A stretch of 64,000 nt of DNA. It comes from Acidisoma silvae. Lineage in GTDB: Bacteria > Pseudomonadota > Alphaproteobacteria > Acetobacterales > Acetobacteraceae. The notes under the pieces were generated by a model. That model ran no database searches, had not been told where the DNA came from, and was given only the letters and a program-made list of their open reading frames with translations. The DNA lies in contig NZ_JAESVB010000003.1 of NCBI RefSeq assembly GCF_020618775.1, positions 1-64,000 on the forward strand, given 5' to 3'. This document shows, piece by piece, positions 21,310-29,425 of the stretch; positions within the stretch are counted from its first letter, which is position 1; every line of letters begins with the position of its first letter. A program made the translations under genes and the position numbers.

Positions 21310-22302
21310 ATGCTCATTGCCGGTGACGTTGGCGGAACCAAAACCCGCCTCGCCCTGATTGATGCCGCACGCGGCCCGCGTGATTTCGTCGCGGAAGAAG
21401 AATTTCCCAGCCAGGACTATCCGGGGCTGGAACCGATCATCGAAAAATTCCTGGCCAACAAGGGCGTCGAGGTTACCTCCGCCGCTTTCGATGTCGCCGG
21501 TCCCGTCATCGACGGCCACGCCCATCTCACCAATCTGCCCTGGAACCTGGACGAAAAGGTTCTGGCGCGGGAGATGAAGCTTGAGCGCGTCAGCCTGCTG
21601 AACGATCTCAAGGCCATCGCCCATGCCGTGCCGCATCTGCTGCCGGAGGAGACGACGGTCATCAATCCCGGACGCGCGGTGCAGAATGCCGCCATCGGCA
21701 TCATGGCGCCCGGCACCGGTCTTGGCGAAGCCTTCCTGATTTGGACCGGCGACAAATATATCGCCTGCGAATCCGAAGGCGGCCACACCGATTTCGCGCC
21801 CATCAACCAGATCCAGGACGGGCTCTGGTCCTATATCACCGACCGCTTCCGCCATGCGGGGTATGAGCGCGTCTGCGCCGGCTCCGGCGTGCCGAACGTC
21901 TATGACTTCGTGCGCTCGCGCGATCCGGCGGCCGAATCGCCCGCTTTCGCCGCCAAGCTGCATGAGGCCCATGACCGCACGCCGCTGATCATGAACGCAG
22001 CGCTGCATGACGCCGACAATAATCCGCTGGCGGCGGAAACCATGCGCATCGTCATCGATATCTGGGGCGCCGAGGCCGGCAACCTGGCATTGAAAGTGAT
22101 GGCGACGGGGGGCATCTATCTGGCAGGTGGTATGCCGCCGCGCCTGGTGCCGCAGCTTCAGGACGGCGCTTTCATGCAAACTTTCGCCGCCAAAGGCCGG
22201 TTTGCGAATATGCTGCGCAATGTCCCGGTTCATATCATCATGATCAACGCTGCCCTACTCGGCGTTGCCATCTACGGACTGGAACAAGCGGCAGCGAAAT
22301 AA
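21310..22302 (+). CDS. glk: Glucokinase
   Basis: Phosphorylates glucose to glucose-6-phosphate with ATP in the cytosol. 330 residues. The ATP-binding motif [12 protein letters not shown] is at about 5-16. [11 protein letters not shown] and the [11 protein letters not shown] motif that helps bind sugar place it in the proteobacterial Glk family. It is 97 bases upstream of transaldolase on the same strand, suggesting a small carbohydrate unit feeding the pentose-phosphate or Entner-Doudoroff routes. A ribosome site AAGGAG lies just before ATG 21310. Confidence 0.95.
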   Translation: MLIAGDVGGTKTRLALIDAARGPRDFVAEEEFPSQDYPGLEPIIEKFLANKGVEVTSAAFDVAGPVIDGHAHLTNLPWNLDEKVLAREMKLERVSLLNDLKAIAHAVPHLLPEETTVINPGRAVQNAAIGIMAPGTGLGEAFLIWTGDKYIACESEGGHTDFAPINQIQDGLWSYITDRFRHAGYERVCAGSGVPNVYDFVRSRDPAAESPAFAAKLHEAHDRTPLIMNAALHDADNNPLAAETMRIVIDIWGAEAGNLALKVMATGGIYLAGGMPPRLVPQLQDGAFMQTFAAKGRFANMLRNVPVHIIMINAALLGVAIYGLEQAAAK

Positions 22303-22399
22303 TCCGCGCTCTCTGCTATAATCCGCCTCTCAGCGTTGCGACGTGCCGGCCGATATCCAGACGACACGCCACACAGGCAAGCGATAAAGGAACCGCATC

Positions 22400-23482
22400 A
22401 TGGCTTCGACCGCCCCCAAGGAACTCAACGAGCTCGGCCAGAGCCTGTGGCTGGACAATATCACCCGCGACCTTCTCGATAGCGGCACGCTCAAAAGCTA
22501 TATCGAGACCAAGTCGGTTACGGGCCTGACGTCCAACCCGACCATCTTCGACAACGCGATCTCCAAAAGCAGCTGGTACGACGCGGAAATCCACAAGCAG
22601 CTGGATGCCGGCCACAAGGGTGAAGACCTGTTCTTCAACATGGCGATCCAGGATCTGTCCCGCGCCGCCGACCTCTTCCTGCCGATCTATGAGCGCACGG
22701 GCACGGTGGACGGTTTCGTCTCCCTCGAAGTCTCCCCGCTTTTCGCCTATGACACCGCCGCGACCGTGAAGCAGGCCCAGGCGCTGCACGCCCAGGCCAA
22801 CAAGCCGAACCTCTTCATCAAGATCCCCGGCACGCCGGAAGGCCTGCCCGCGATCGAAGACGCCATCTATGCCGGCGTGCCGATCAACGTGACGCTGCTC
22901 TTCTCGGCCGATCATTACCTTGCCTGCGCCGAAGCCTATCTGCGCGGTCTTGAGCGCCGCGTCGCCGAAGGCAAGTCCCCGGACGTCCGTTCCGTCGCCT
23001 CGCTGTTCATCAGCCGCTGGGACGGCGCGGTGGGCGACAAGGTTCCGGCCGAAATCAAGAACACCCTCGGCCTCGCCGTCGGTCAGCAGACCTACAAGGC
23101 CTATCGCGACCTGCTGGCCAGCGACCGCTGGCAGCGCCTGGAGAACCTCGGCGCCCATCCGCAGCGCCTGCTCTTCGCGTCCACCGGCACCAAGGACAAG
23201 AATGCGTCCGACACGCTCTACATCTCCGGTCTGGCCGCGCCGAACACCGTCAACACCATGCCGGAAGGCACGCTGCTGGCCTTCGCCGATCACGGCAAGC
23301 TTGCGGGCGCCCTGACGGCGGATGGCGGCAATTTCGCCGAAGTCCTGAAGGCGCATCTGGATGCCGGCGTCGATCTGACGGCGCTGTCTGAAGAACTCCA
23401 GGCCGCCGGCGCCAAGGGCTTCGTGAAATCCTGGCACGAGCTGATGGCTGCGATCGACGAGAAGTCCAAGGTTCTGAGCTGA
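22400..23482 (+). CDS. tal: Transaldolase
   Basis: Moves a dihydroxyacetone unit between sugar phosphates in the non-oxidative pentose-phosphate pathway. 360 residues, the long (TalA/B-like type 2) form found in actinobacteria, cyanobacteria and alphaproteobacteria. The Schiff-base lysine lies in NLFIKIPGTPEGL. LWLDNITRDLLDSG and VTGLTSNPTIFDNAI are the usual N-terminal signatures. A clear intrinsic terminator lies 48 bases past the stop. Some relatives are fused to glucose-6-phosphate isomerase; this one is not. Confidence 0.96.
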   Translation: MASTAPKELNELGQSLWLDNITRDLLDSGTLKSYIETKSVTGLTSNPTIFDNAISKSSWYDAEIHKQLDAGHKGEDLFFNMAIQDLSRAADLFLPIYERTGTVDGFVSLEVSPLFAYDTAATVKQAQALHAQANKPNLFIKIPGTPEGLPAIEDAIYAGVPINVTLLFSADHYLACAEAYLRGLERRVAEGKSPDVRSVASLFISRWDGAVGDKVPAEIKNTLGLAVGQQTYKAYRDLLASDRWQRLENLGAHPQRLLFASTGTKDKNASDTLYISGLAAPNTVNTMPEGTLLAFADHGKLAGALTADGGNFAEVLKAHLDAGVDLTALSEELQAAGAKGFVKSWHELMAAIDEKSKVLS

Positions 23483-23530
23483 ACTTTTCCAATTGCCGGG
23501 GTGGCTCCGCCGCCTCGGCATCCGGCTTGA

Positions 23531-23566
23531 AACGCCCCAGGCTGTAACCCAGCCCGGGGCGTTTTT
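23531..23566 (+). terminator. Intrinsic terminator of transaldolase
   Basis: Stem 23531-23538 with 23556-23563, an inner GGCT/AGCC pairing and a T-run. It overlaps the region just before the convergent SorC stop. Confidence 0.85.
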
Positions 23567-23568
23567 CG

Positions 23569-24594
23569 TTAGGCCCCGGACCGCTCAGGCAGGTCCAGCA
23601 ACTGCCGCGCAGTCGCCTCGTCCGTCACCAGCACCGTGACATAGCCCCCGGTCAGCAGCGCGTGGATAGGTGCCGCCTTGTCATGGCCCGCCGCGACGCA
23701 AATGCGCTCGGGGATCTGCGCGATATCAGGGATGGTCATGCCGATCAGCCGGTCGTCCAGCTCGCCGCTCACGACACAGCCCGCGGTATCGATGAAACGC
23801 CCGGCCAGAACAGCCACTGCGCCGCGGTCTCGATAAGGCTGCCCTTCCTCCGGCGAGAGAAAGCCGGTGTCGAAAGCCGTGCTCGACGCTTCCACGCTGC
23901 CGACACCGAAGATGATTCGGTTACAGCTGCTCATGATGCGGAACTGCTCCACCAGGGTCGGCTCCCGCATCAGCATCTGTTTCACCTCGGGGCTGGAAAC
24001 GATGCCCGGCGCATGCAGATAGATGCAGCGCCCGCCAATGCGATTGGCGATATTCGACGCGCAGGCCTCCGCCGAAAAGCGATAGGTGCCGATGGCGCTG
24101 CCGGTGATCTGCACGACGGAGACGCCGGGCAGCAGTTTCGGCGGAATGGCCTGCGACACCGCCAGAACCGTGCGCCCCCAGGACACGCCGAGCACGTCAT
24201 CCGGCCGAAGTCGCTCAGACAGCAGCTTGGCCGCCGCATGGCCCACTCTTTCGTGATCCGGCAGGCGCCCGTCATCACCCGGCACGACAAGGCATTCCGC
24301 GATGCCGAACCGCGCCATGATCGCCCGCGCCAAAGTCACGCCGCGCAAATGCGCGGTCGCGACCGAAATGGAAACGGTGCCGTTCTCCCGCGCTTCCTGT
24401 AACATGGTGACAACGGAACCGCGCGAAATGCCCAGCGTGCGGGCGATTTCCTCCTGCGTCAGCCCTTCCTCGTAATAAAGCCAGGCTGCCCAGACGATGG
24501 CATCGCCGGCGAATTCCGCAGGGGGCGTCAGCGCGTCGCGCCGCATGCGGCCGGGCGCGACCTGCTTCGCCTCGGCCGGTTTGGTTTCTGTCAT
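23569..24594 (-). CDS. SorC/DeoR-family sugar-binding transcriptional regulator
   Basis: 341 residues from ATG 24594 (MTETKPAEAKQ). The N-terminal winged helix-turn-helix (about 25-75) reads YEEGLTQEEIARTLGISRGSVVTML. The rest is the SorC sugar-phosphate-binding domain with LGVSWGRTVLAVSQAI, GGRCIYLHAPG and IFGVGSVEASSTAF. Such regulators bind a phosphorylated sugar and act on adjacent catabolic genes. It diverges from the aldolase/dehydrogenase-kinase-phosphatase operon with 153 bases between, where a promoter and paired inverted repeats lie. The longer frame back to 24657 would overlap that promoter. Confidence 0.93.
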   Translation of the reverse strand: MTETKPAEAKQVAPGRMRRDALTPPAEFAGDAIVWAAWLYYEEGLTQEEIARTLGISRGSVVTMLQEARENGTVSISVATAHLRGVTLARAIMARFGIAECLVVPGDDGRLPDHERVGHAAAKLLSERLRPDDVLGVSWGRTVLAVSQAIPPKLLPGVSVVQITGSAIGTYRFSAEACASNIANRIGGRCIYLHAPGIVSSPEVKQMLMREPTLVEQFRIMSSCNRIIFGVGSVEASSTAFDTGFLSPEEGQPYRDRGAVAVLAGRFIDTAGCVVSGELDDRLIGMTIPDIAQIPERICVAAGHDKAAPIHALLTGGYVTVLVTDEATARQLLDLPERSGA

Positions 24595-24636
24595 TCCGAC
24601 GCCCTCATCCCTTGGCTGTAACTTTGTCAGACTTGA

Positions 24637-24674
24637 TTGACATCTGTCCAGAGCCACCTCTACAGTCGGGACAG
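24637..24674 (+). promoter_or_regulatory. Promoter and candidate SorC operator of the aldolase operon
   Basis: TTGACA at 24637-24642, then TACAGT at 24661-24666 (18-base spacing), reading towards the aldolase gene. An inverted repeat CTGTCC/GGACAG (24644-24649 and 24669-24674) brackets the -10. A shorter repeat TGTCA/TGACA ends on the -35. Operator assignment to the SorC protein is an inference from position. Confidence 0.45.
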
Positions 24675-24747
24675 GTTACAAGACTGCCTCAGAGCAGCCG
24701 CCTCAGAACGTCCATACACAGCAGTCCAGAACACGGCACCGAGAACG

Positions 24748-26808
24748 ATGAAAAGCCTTTGGTCGGATGATGATGCCCGCGCTTGCGTGGCCTATTACGC
24801 GCAGCGCGGCGTGGGCGAAGATCTCGCTTTGCGCACCTATAGCTCGCGCCTTTTGGGCAGCGTGCCCTGGCTCGTCATGCATGGCGGCGGCAATACCTCG
24901 GTCAAGACGCGCCTGCCCGATCTGTTCGGCGATCTGGTCGATGTTCTCTGCATCAAGGGCAGCGGACGCGATCTGGCGGTGATCGAGCCGGACGGCCATC
25001 CCGCCGTCCGCCGCGCACCGCTCGACCGGCTGCGGACGCTGGATCGCATGTCGGACGAGGACATGGTCAATGCCCAGCGGCAGAACCTGCTGGATACCAG
25101 CGCGCCGAACCCCTCTGTGGAAACGCTGCTGCATGCCTATCTGCCGCAGAAATTCATCGACCATACGCATTCGGTGGTGTCGACGGCCATCGCCTGCCTG
25201 CCGGACGCGGAAGCCGTATGCCAGCGCATCTTCGGCGGCCGCGTCGCCTTCGTGCCCTATATCATGCCGGGCTTTCAGCTCGCGAAGACCGCCGGCGACG
25301 TCTTCGACCGCAATCCCGGTGTGCAGGGCCTTCTTCTGGCGAAGCACGGCATCTTCACGATGGGGGAAACCGCTCGCGCCACCTATGAGTTGATGATCGA
25401 AATGGTCACGCTGATGGAGCGTTATGTCGCGGAAAACGGACGCGACAATCCGGCCCTGCATGCGGTTGCCCTACCCGCCGATCCGGCACCGGCCTCCGCC
25501 ATTTTCCCGGTTCTGCGCGGCATTCTGGCGAAATATGCCCCCGATGGGACGCCGGCGCGCTGGTTGCTCAATCATCGCAGCAGCGACCGCATCCTGCGCT
25601 TCGTGAACGGTACCGGTTTGGACAGCTACGGCAAGCGTGGCGTAGCGACCCCGGAACAGGTCATCCGCATCAAATCCGGCCCCGCCATTCTGCCGGCCGT
25701 CAGCACCGCTACGCTGGCCGACTGGGGCGCTGAAGCCGAGACCGCGATTTCGGATTTCGTGCTCGACTATCAGGCGTATTTTGCGCGCCACAATGCGCGC
25801 GTCGGCGGCATCAAGAAGCCGCTGGACCCGCTGCCGCGCGTGCTGGCCATTCCCGGCTTCGGCGTCGTCGGTATCGGCAAGACGGCCGCCGAGGCCAGCG
25901 TTTCGGCGGATGTCGCGGAAGCCTGGATCGACGCCGTGCTGGACGCCGAGACCGTCGGCACTTTCGAATCCATCACCGAAGCCGACCATTTCGACATGGA
26001 ATACTGGTCGCTGGAGCAGGCCAAGCTGGGCCGCGGCGCGGAAAAGCCGCTCGCCCGGCAGATTGTGGCCGTCACCGGTGGTGGGGGCGCCATCGGCCAG
26101 GCCGTCGCCCGCGCCTTCGCGGCTGAAGGCGCTGAGGTCGCCGTGCTGGACCGTGACCCGGCGGCGGCCGCAGCCACCGCCAAGCTCATCGGCGGCCGGG
26201 CTTTGGCTGTGACCTGCGACGTGACCGATACGGCCGATGTCGCCCGCGCGGTGGACAGCGTGACAGCCCATTTCGGCGGTCTCGATATCCTCGTCTCCAA
26301 TGCCGGTTCGGCCTCCACCGGCATGATGGCCGATATGCCGGACGCGGTTCTGCGGCAGAGTTTTGAGCTCAACTTCTTCGGCCATCAGAACATGGCGCGT
26401 GCCGCCGTTTCCGTGATGCGCGCTCAGGGTTTGGGCGGCGCGCTGCTGTTCAATGTCTCGAAACAGGCGGTCAATCCCGGCGCCAATTTCGGCGCCTATG
26501 GCACGGCCAAGGCAGCCCTGCTCGCCCTTGTCCGGCAATATGCGCTGGAACACGGCGCAGAGGGCATTCGCGCCAATGGCGTCAATGCGGACCGTATCCG
26601 CTCGGGCCTGCTCAACCCGGAGATGATCGAGGCGCGGGCCGCCGCGCGTGGCGTGACACCGGAAGACTATATGGCGGGCAATATTCTGGGCCAGGAAGTC
26701 ACGGCCCAGGACGTGGCGCAGGCCTTCGTCGCCTCGGCGCGGCTTGCCAAGACAACCGGCAACATCATCACCGTCGACGGCGGCAATGTCGCGGCAATGC
26801 TGCGATGA
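24748..26808 (+). CDS. Bifunctional class II aldolase / short-chain dehydrogenase
   Basis: 686 residues with two enzymes in one chain, like the RhaD-ADH fusions of some rhamnose pathways. Residues 1-400 form a zinc-dependent class II aldolase/epimerase domain with MHGGGNTSVK, the zinc histidines in DHTHSVVSTA and the later KHGIFTMG. Residues about 430-686 form an SDR domain with the cofactor loop TGGGGAIGQAVA, the NAG motif SNAGSAS and catalytic YGTAK. The expected chemistry is retro-aldol cleavage of a ketose 1-phosphate to DHAP plus an aldehyde, the latter then oxidised or reduced. ATG 24748 fits the family start. It is 90 bases upstream of a PfkB kinase. Confidence 0.92.
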   Translation: MKSLWSDDDARACVAYYAQRGVGEDLALRTYSSRLLGSVPWLVMHGGGNTSVKTRLPDLFGDLVDVLCIKGSGRDLAVIEPDGHPAVRRAPLDRLRTLDRMSDEDMVNAQRQNLLDTSAPNPSVETLLHAYLPQKFIDHTHSVVSTAIACLPDAEAVCQRIFGGRVAFVPYIMPGFQLAKTAGDVFDRNPGVQGLLLAKHGIFTMGETARATYELMIEMVTLMERYVAENGRDNPALHAVALPADPAPASAIFPVLRGILAKYAPDGTPARWLLNHRSSDRILRFVNGTGLDSYGKRGVATPEQVIRIKSGPAILPAVSTATLADWGAEAETAISDFVLDYQAYFARHNARVGGIKKPLDPLPRVLAIPGFGVVGIGKTAAEASVSADVAEAWIDAVLDAETVGTFESITEADHFDMEYWSLEQAKLGRGAEKPLARQIVAVTGGGGAIGQAVARAFAAEGAEVAVLDRDPAAAAATAKLIGGRALAVTCDVTDTADVARAVDSVTAHFGGLDILVSNAGSASTGMMADMPDAVLRQSFELNFFGHQNMARAAVSVMRAQGLGGALLFNVSKQAVNPGANFGAYGTAKAALLALVRQYALEHGAEGIRANGVNADRIRSGLLNPEMIEARAAARGVTPEDYMAGNILGQEVTAQDVAQAFVASARLAKTTGNIITVDGGNVAAMLR

Positions 26809-26898
26809 TCTAGCTTTCAGCCGCGCGATGCCAGCATCGCGCGGCCCAAGACGTGCCGACCGATGGATCAAAGAATTCACGGGGAGAGAACAGGAAAT

Positions 26899-27858
26899 AT
26901 GTCCGACACCACCAAGCCGACCTATGACGTCAGCGTCGTAGGACTGTATTGCATCGATATTCTGGGCCGCCCGGTACGGCGCATCCCGGACGGCGGCACG
27001 GCGGATTTCATCGAGGAAATCCGCCTGACTGTCGCCGGCACTGCCGGCGGCACCATCATCGATTGCGCCAAGCTCGGCCTAAAGGCCCTCGCGGTCGGCG
27101 CCGTGGGGGAGGATGAAAAGGGCTTCTTCGTCCGCGCGACGCTGGAAGGCTTCGGCATCGATACCAGCGCCATGCAGCGCTACAAGGGCGTGCATACGGC
27201 GGCCTCCATCCTGGCCGTGCGGCCGAATGGCGAGCGGCCCTGCCTGCATGTGCGCGGCTCATCCGACGCCCTGCTGATCACGGAAGCGGAATACCCCCGC
27301 GTGCTCGACGCGCGCTTCGTCCATATGGGCGGCAACGGCCTTCTGGGCAAAATGGACGGCGAGCCGACCCGCGCGCTGCTGGCCGCCGCCAAGGCGGCCG
27401 GCCGCACCACGACCTTCGACCTCATTTTCGCGGAAGCGCCGCTGATGGCGAAGATCAAGCCGGCGATGGCCTATGTCGATTATTTCGTGCCGAGCATCGA
27501 GGAAGCCTCGGCGCTGTGCGGGCATGAGACACCGGAAGATTGCGCGAAATATTTCCATGACCTCGGCGTCGGCACCTGCGTGCTGACGATGGGTGGCGAC
27601 GGCGCCTTCATCTCGACCGGCGATACCACCTTCCGGCTGCCCGCCCATGACATCAAGGTCGTCGACACCACCGGCTGCGGCGATGCCTTCACCGGCGGGC
27701 TGATCACGGCGCTGCACCATGACTGGGATATCGAAAAGGCAGCGCGCTTCGCCGGTGCCTGTGGCGCCCTCGTCGCGGGCGGCCTGGGTTCGGACGCCGG
27801 CATCGTCGATTTCGATCAGACGGTCGTCGCCATGAACAGCCTGCCCATCAAACGATGA
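26899..27858 (+). CDS. PfkB-family carbohydrate kinase
   Basis: 319 residues, ribokinase fold. The N-terminal sugar-binding glycine pair is in AGTAGGTIIDCAKLG. The C-terminal PfkB signature is DTTGCGDAFTGG with the catalytic Asp. It probably phosphorylates the ketose that the upstream aldolase then splits, but the substrate cannot be read from the sequence. ATG 26899 was chosen: a CAGGAAA ribosome site lies just before it. Its stop overlaps the next ATG by four bases (ATGA), so translation of the two genes is coupled. Confidence 0.92.
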   Translation: MSDTTKPTYDVSVVGLYCIDILGRPVRRIPDGGTADFIEEIRLTVAGTAGGTIIDCAKLGLKALAVGAVGEDEKGFFVRATLEGFGIDTSAMQRYKGVHTAASILAVRPNGERPCLHVRGSSDALLITEAEYPRVLDARFVHMGGNGLLGKMDGEPTRALLAAAKAAGRTTTFDLIFAEAPLMAKIKPAMAYVDYFVPSIEEASALCGHETPEDCAKYFHDLGVGTCVLTMGGDGAFISTGDTTFRLPAHDIKVVDTTGCGDAFTGGLITALHHDWDIEKAARFAGACGALVAGGLGSDAGIVDFDQTVVAMNSLPIKR

Positions 27859-28658
27859 CGCGGCCCAGCCTTCTGGTCTCCGATGTCGACGGCACCATCG
27901 TCCGGCATGACCGCACGCTTGCCCCCAGCACCATCCTGGCCGCCGCACGGCTGCGTCAGGCCGGCATCCGGCTGGCGCTGATCAGCAGCCGGCCGCCGGG
28001 CGGCCTTGCGGTGCTGCGTACGCCGCTCGGCCTCGATACGCCCTGCGCCGGCTTCAACGGCGCGCTGGTGCAGGACGCCGCAGGCCGCACCGTCGCCGAA
28101 CATACCATCCCCGAAGACGCCTGCCGCGAAGCGGTGGCGCGGCTGGAGCGCGACGGGCTGGATGTCTGGGTCTTCGCCGGTGGCGAATGGCTGCTGAAGA
28201 ACGAAAACGCCGCCTATATCGCCCGCGAACAGCTTTCCATCAGCATGGGCTGGCGCGTGGTTTCCGATTTCGCGCCCTATCTGGGCGCCGTTCACAAGGT
28301 CATGGGATCGAGCAACGATTTTGCCCGCTGTGCGGTCGCGGCCACCGGCCTGTCGGCAGCACTCGGCGAGGCCGCCGCCGTGCTGCGCAGCCAGGATTAT
28401 TATGTCGATGTGACCAATGCGCGGGCCAATAAGGGCGAAGCGGCACGCCTTATCGCGAAACTCCTGGGCGTCGATCCGGCGGAGATGGCCGCCATCGGCG
28501 ATATGCCCAATGACCTGCCGATGTTCGCGGCCAGTGGCCTTGCTATCGCCATGGGCAATGCCTCGGACGGCGTAAAGGCCAGCGCCCATATCACCGTCGC
28601 CGATAATGACAGCGACGGCTGGGCCGAAGCCGCCGACCGCATCATCCACCTGGGATAA
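27855..28658 (+). CDS. Cof-type HAD phosphatase
   Basis: 267 residues. HAD motif I is SDVDGTIVRHD with two catalytic aspartates, motif III lies in NKGEAARLIAKLLGV, and motif IV reads IGDMPNDLPMF. The C2b cap is typical of Cof/IIB proteins that dephosphorylate sugar phosphates. Its start overlaps the kinase stop by four bases. In this operon it may clear or recycle a phosphorylated intermediate. It is the last gene; the convergent MlaC-like gene stops 15 bases away. Confidence 0.9.
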   Translation: MTRPSLLVSDVDGTIVRHDRTLAPSTILAAARLRQAGIRLALISSRPPGGLAVLRTPLGLDTPCAGFNGALVQDAAGRTVAEHTIPEDACREAVARLERDGLDVWVFAGGEWLLKNENAAYIAREQLSISMGWRVVSDFAPYLGAVHKVMGSSNDFARCAVAATGLSAALGEAAAVLRSQDYYVDVTNARANKGEAARLIAKLLGVDPAEMAAIGDMPNDLPMFAASGLAIAMGNASDGVKASAHITVADNDSDGWAEAADRIIHLG

Positions 28659-28673
28659 TGCGGTCGGGCGTCA

Positions 28674-29300
28674 TCAAACCGTGATGGCGCCGTCCGACAG
28701 CGTGGACACCTTGGATTTCAGCGTCGCGATCAGCTGGCTCGCATCCCCCTTGGTGACCAGAGAGGCGAAATCAGAGCGCTGCACGGCAACACGGCTGATC
28801 GTGCCGTCCAGCAGCACATCGACCACTTTCCATCCCGCGCTTTCATTGCGCAGCACGTAATCGATGCGCAGCGGATCGCGTGACGGTTTCGTGATGGTTG
28901 TGGAAACGATCTGCTGCGCGCCGACGGCGCGGGTCGTCGGCGATACCGCGATGACCCGGCCCTTATAGGCATGGAAATTCGAGACGTAGTTCGCGATCGT
29001 GAAGGCCCGAAATACGGTCAGCAAAGACTGCTGCTGCGCGGGCGGCACGGAGGACCAATAGGCGCCGACCGAAACGCGGAGAATACCCTCAAGATCGAAG
29101 GCTTGGTCAACCGCCGGTGCCAGCGTCTGGTAACGCTGCTGGAAGGGCGTGTGGCGGCCTTCCTTCATGATTTGCAGCAAGGGTACATAAAACTGCGTGA
29201 TCGTGGCCGTCGGCCCTGCGGCGGACTGGGCGCGCACACCGCCAGCCGCCATCGCCAAAGGCACCGTCATCGCCAGCAGCTTACGTCTTGACACCGTCAT
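28674..29300 (-). CDS. MlaC/Ttg2D-family periplasmic lipid-binding protein
   Basis: 208 residues. The N terminus MTVSRRKLLAMTVPLAMAAG carries an SRRKLLA twin-arginine pattern followed by a hydrophobic run and an AxA-like cleavage site near RAQ, so Tat export is possible. The mature part matches the MlaC fold: ITQFYVPLLQIM, an FQQRYQTLAPAVDQAFDLEGI segment (seen at about 50-72) and GWKVVDVLLDGTISRVAVQRSDF near the end. MlaC shuttles phospholipids between outer and inner membranes, and HpnM-type relatives serve hopanoids. No mlaABDEF partners are nearby, so the pathway is unclear. Confidence 0.85.
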   Translation of the reverse strand: MTVSRRKLLAMTVPLAMAAGGVRAQSAAGPTATITQFYVPLLQIMKEGRHTPFQQRYQTLAPAVDQAFDLEGILRVSVGAYWSSVPPAQQQSLLTVFRAFTIANYVSNFHAYKGRVIAVSPTTRAVGAQQIVSTTITKPSRDPLRIDYVLRNESAGWKVVDVLLDGTISRVAVQRSDFASLVTKGDASQLIATLKSKVSTLSDGAITV

Positions 29301-29425
29301 GCGAAGCTCTCCTTGGGCATTGCTAAAAATTGCATCATCTTTAGATCGCGCGGACGGTCGTTTTACAACCATCCTCTCCCAGAACGAACAGGGCCAGTAT
29401 TTTGGACGTGGCGACAACGGGACTG

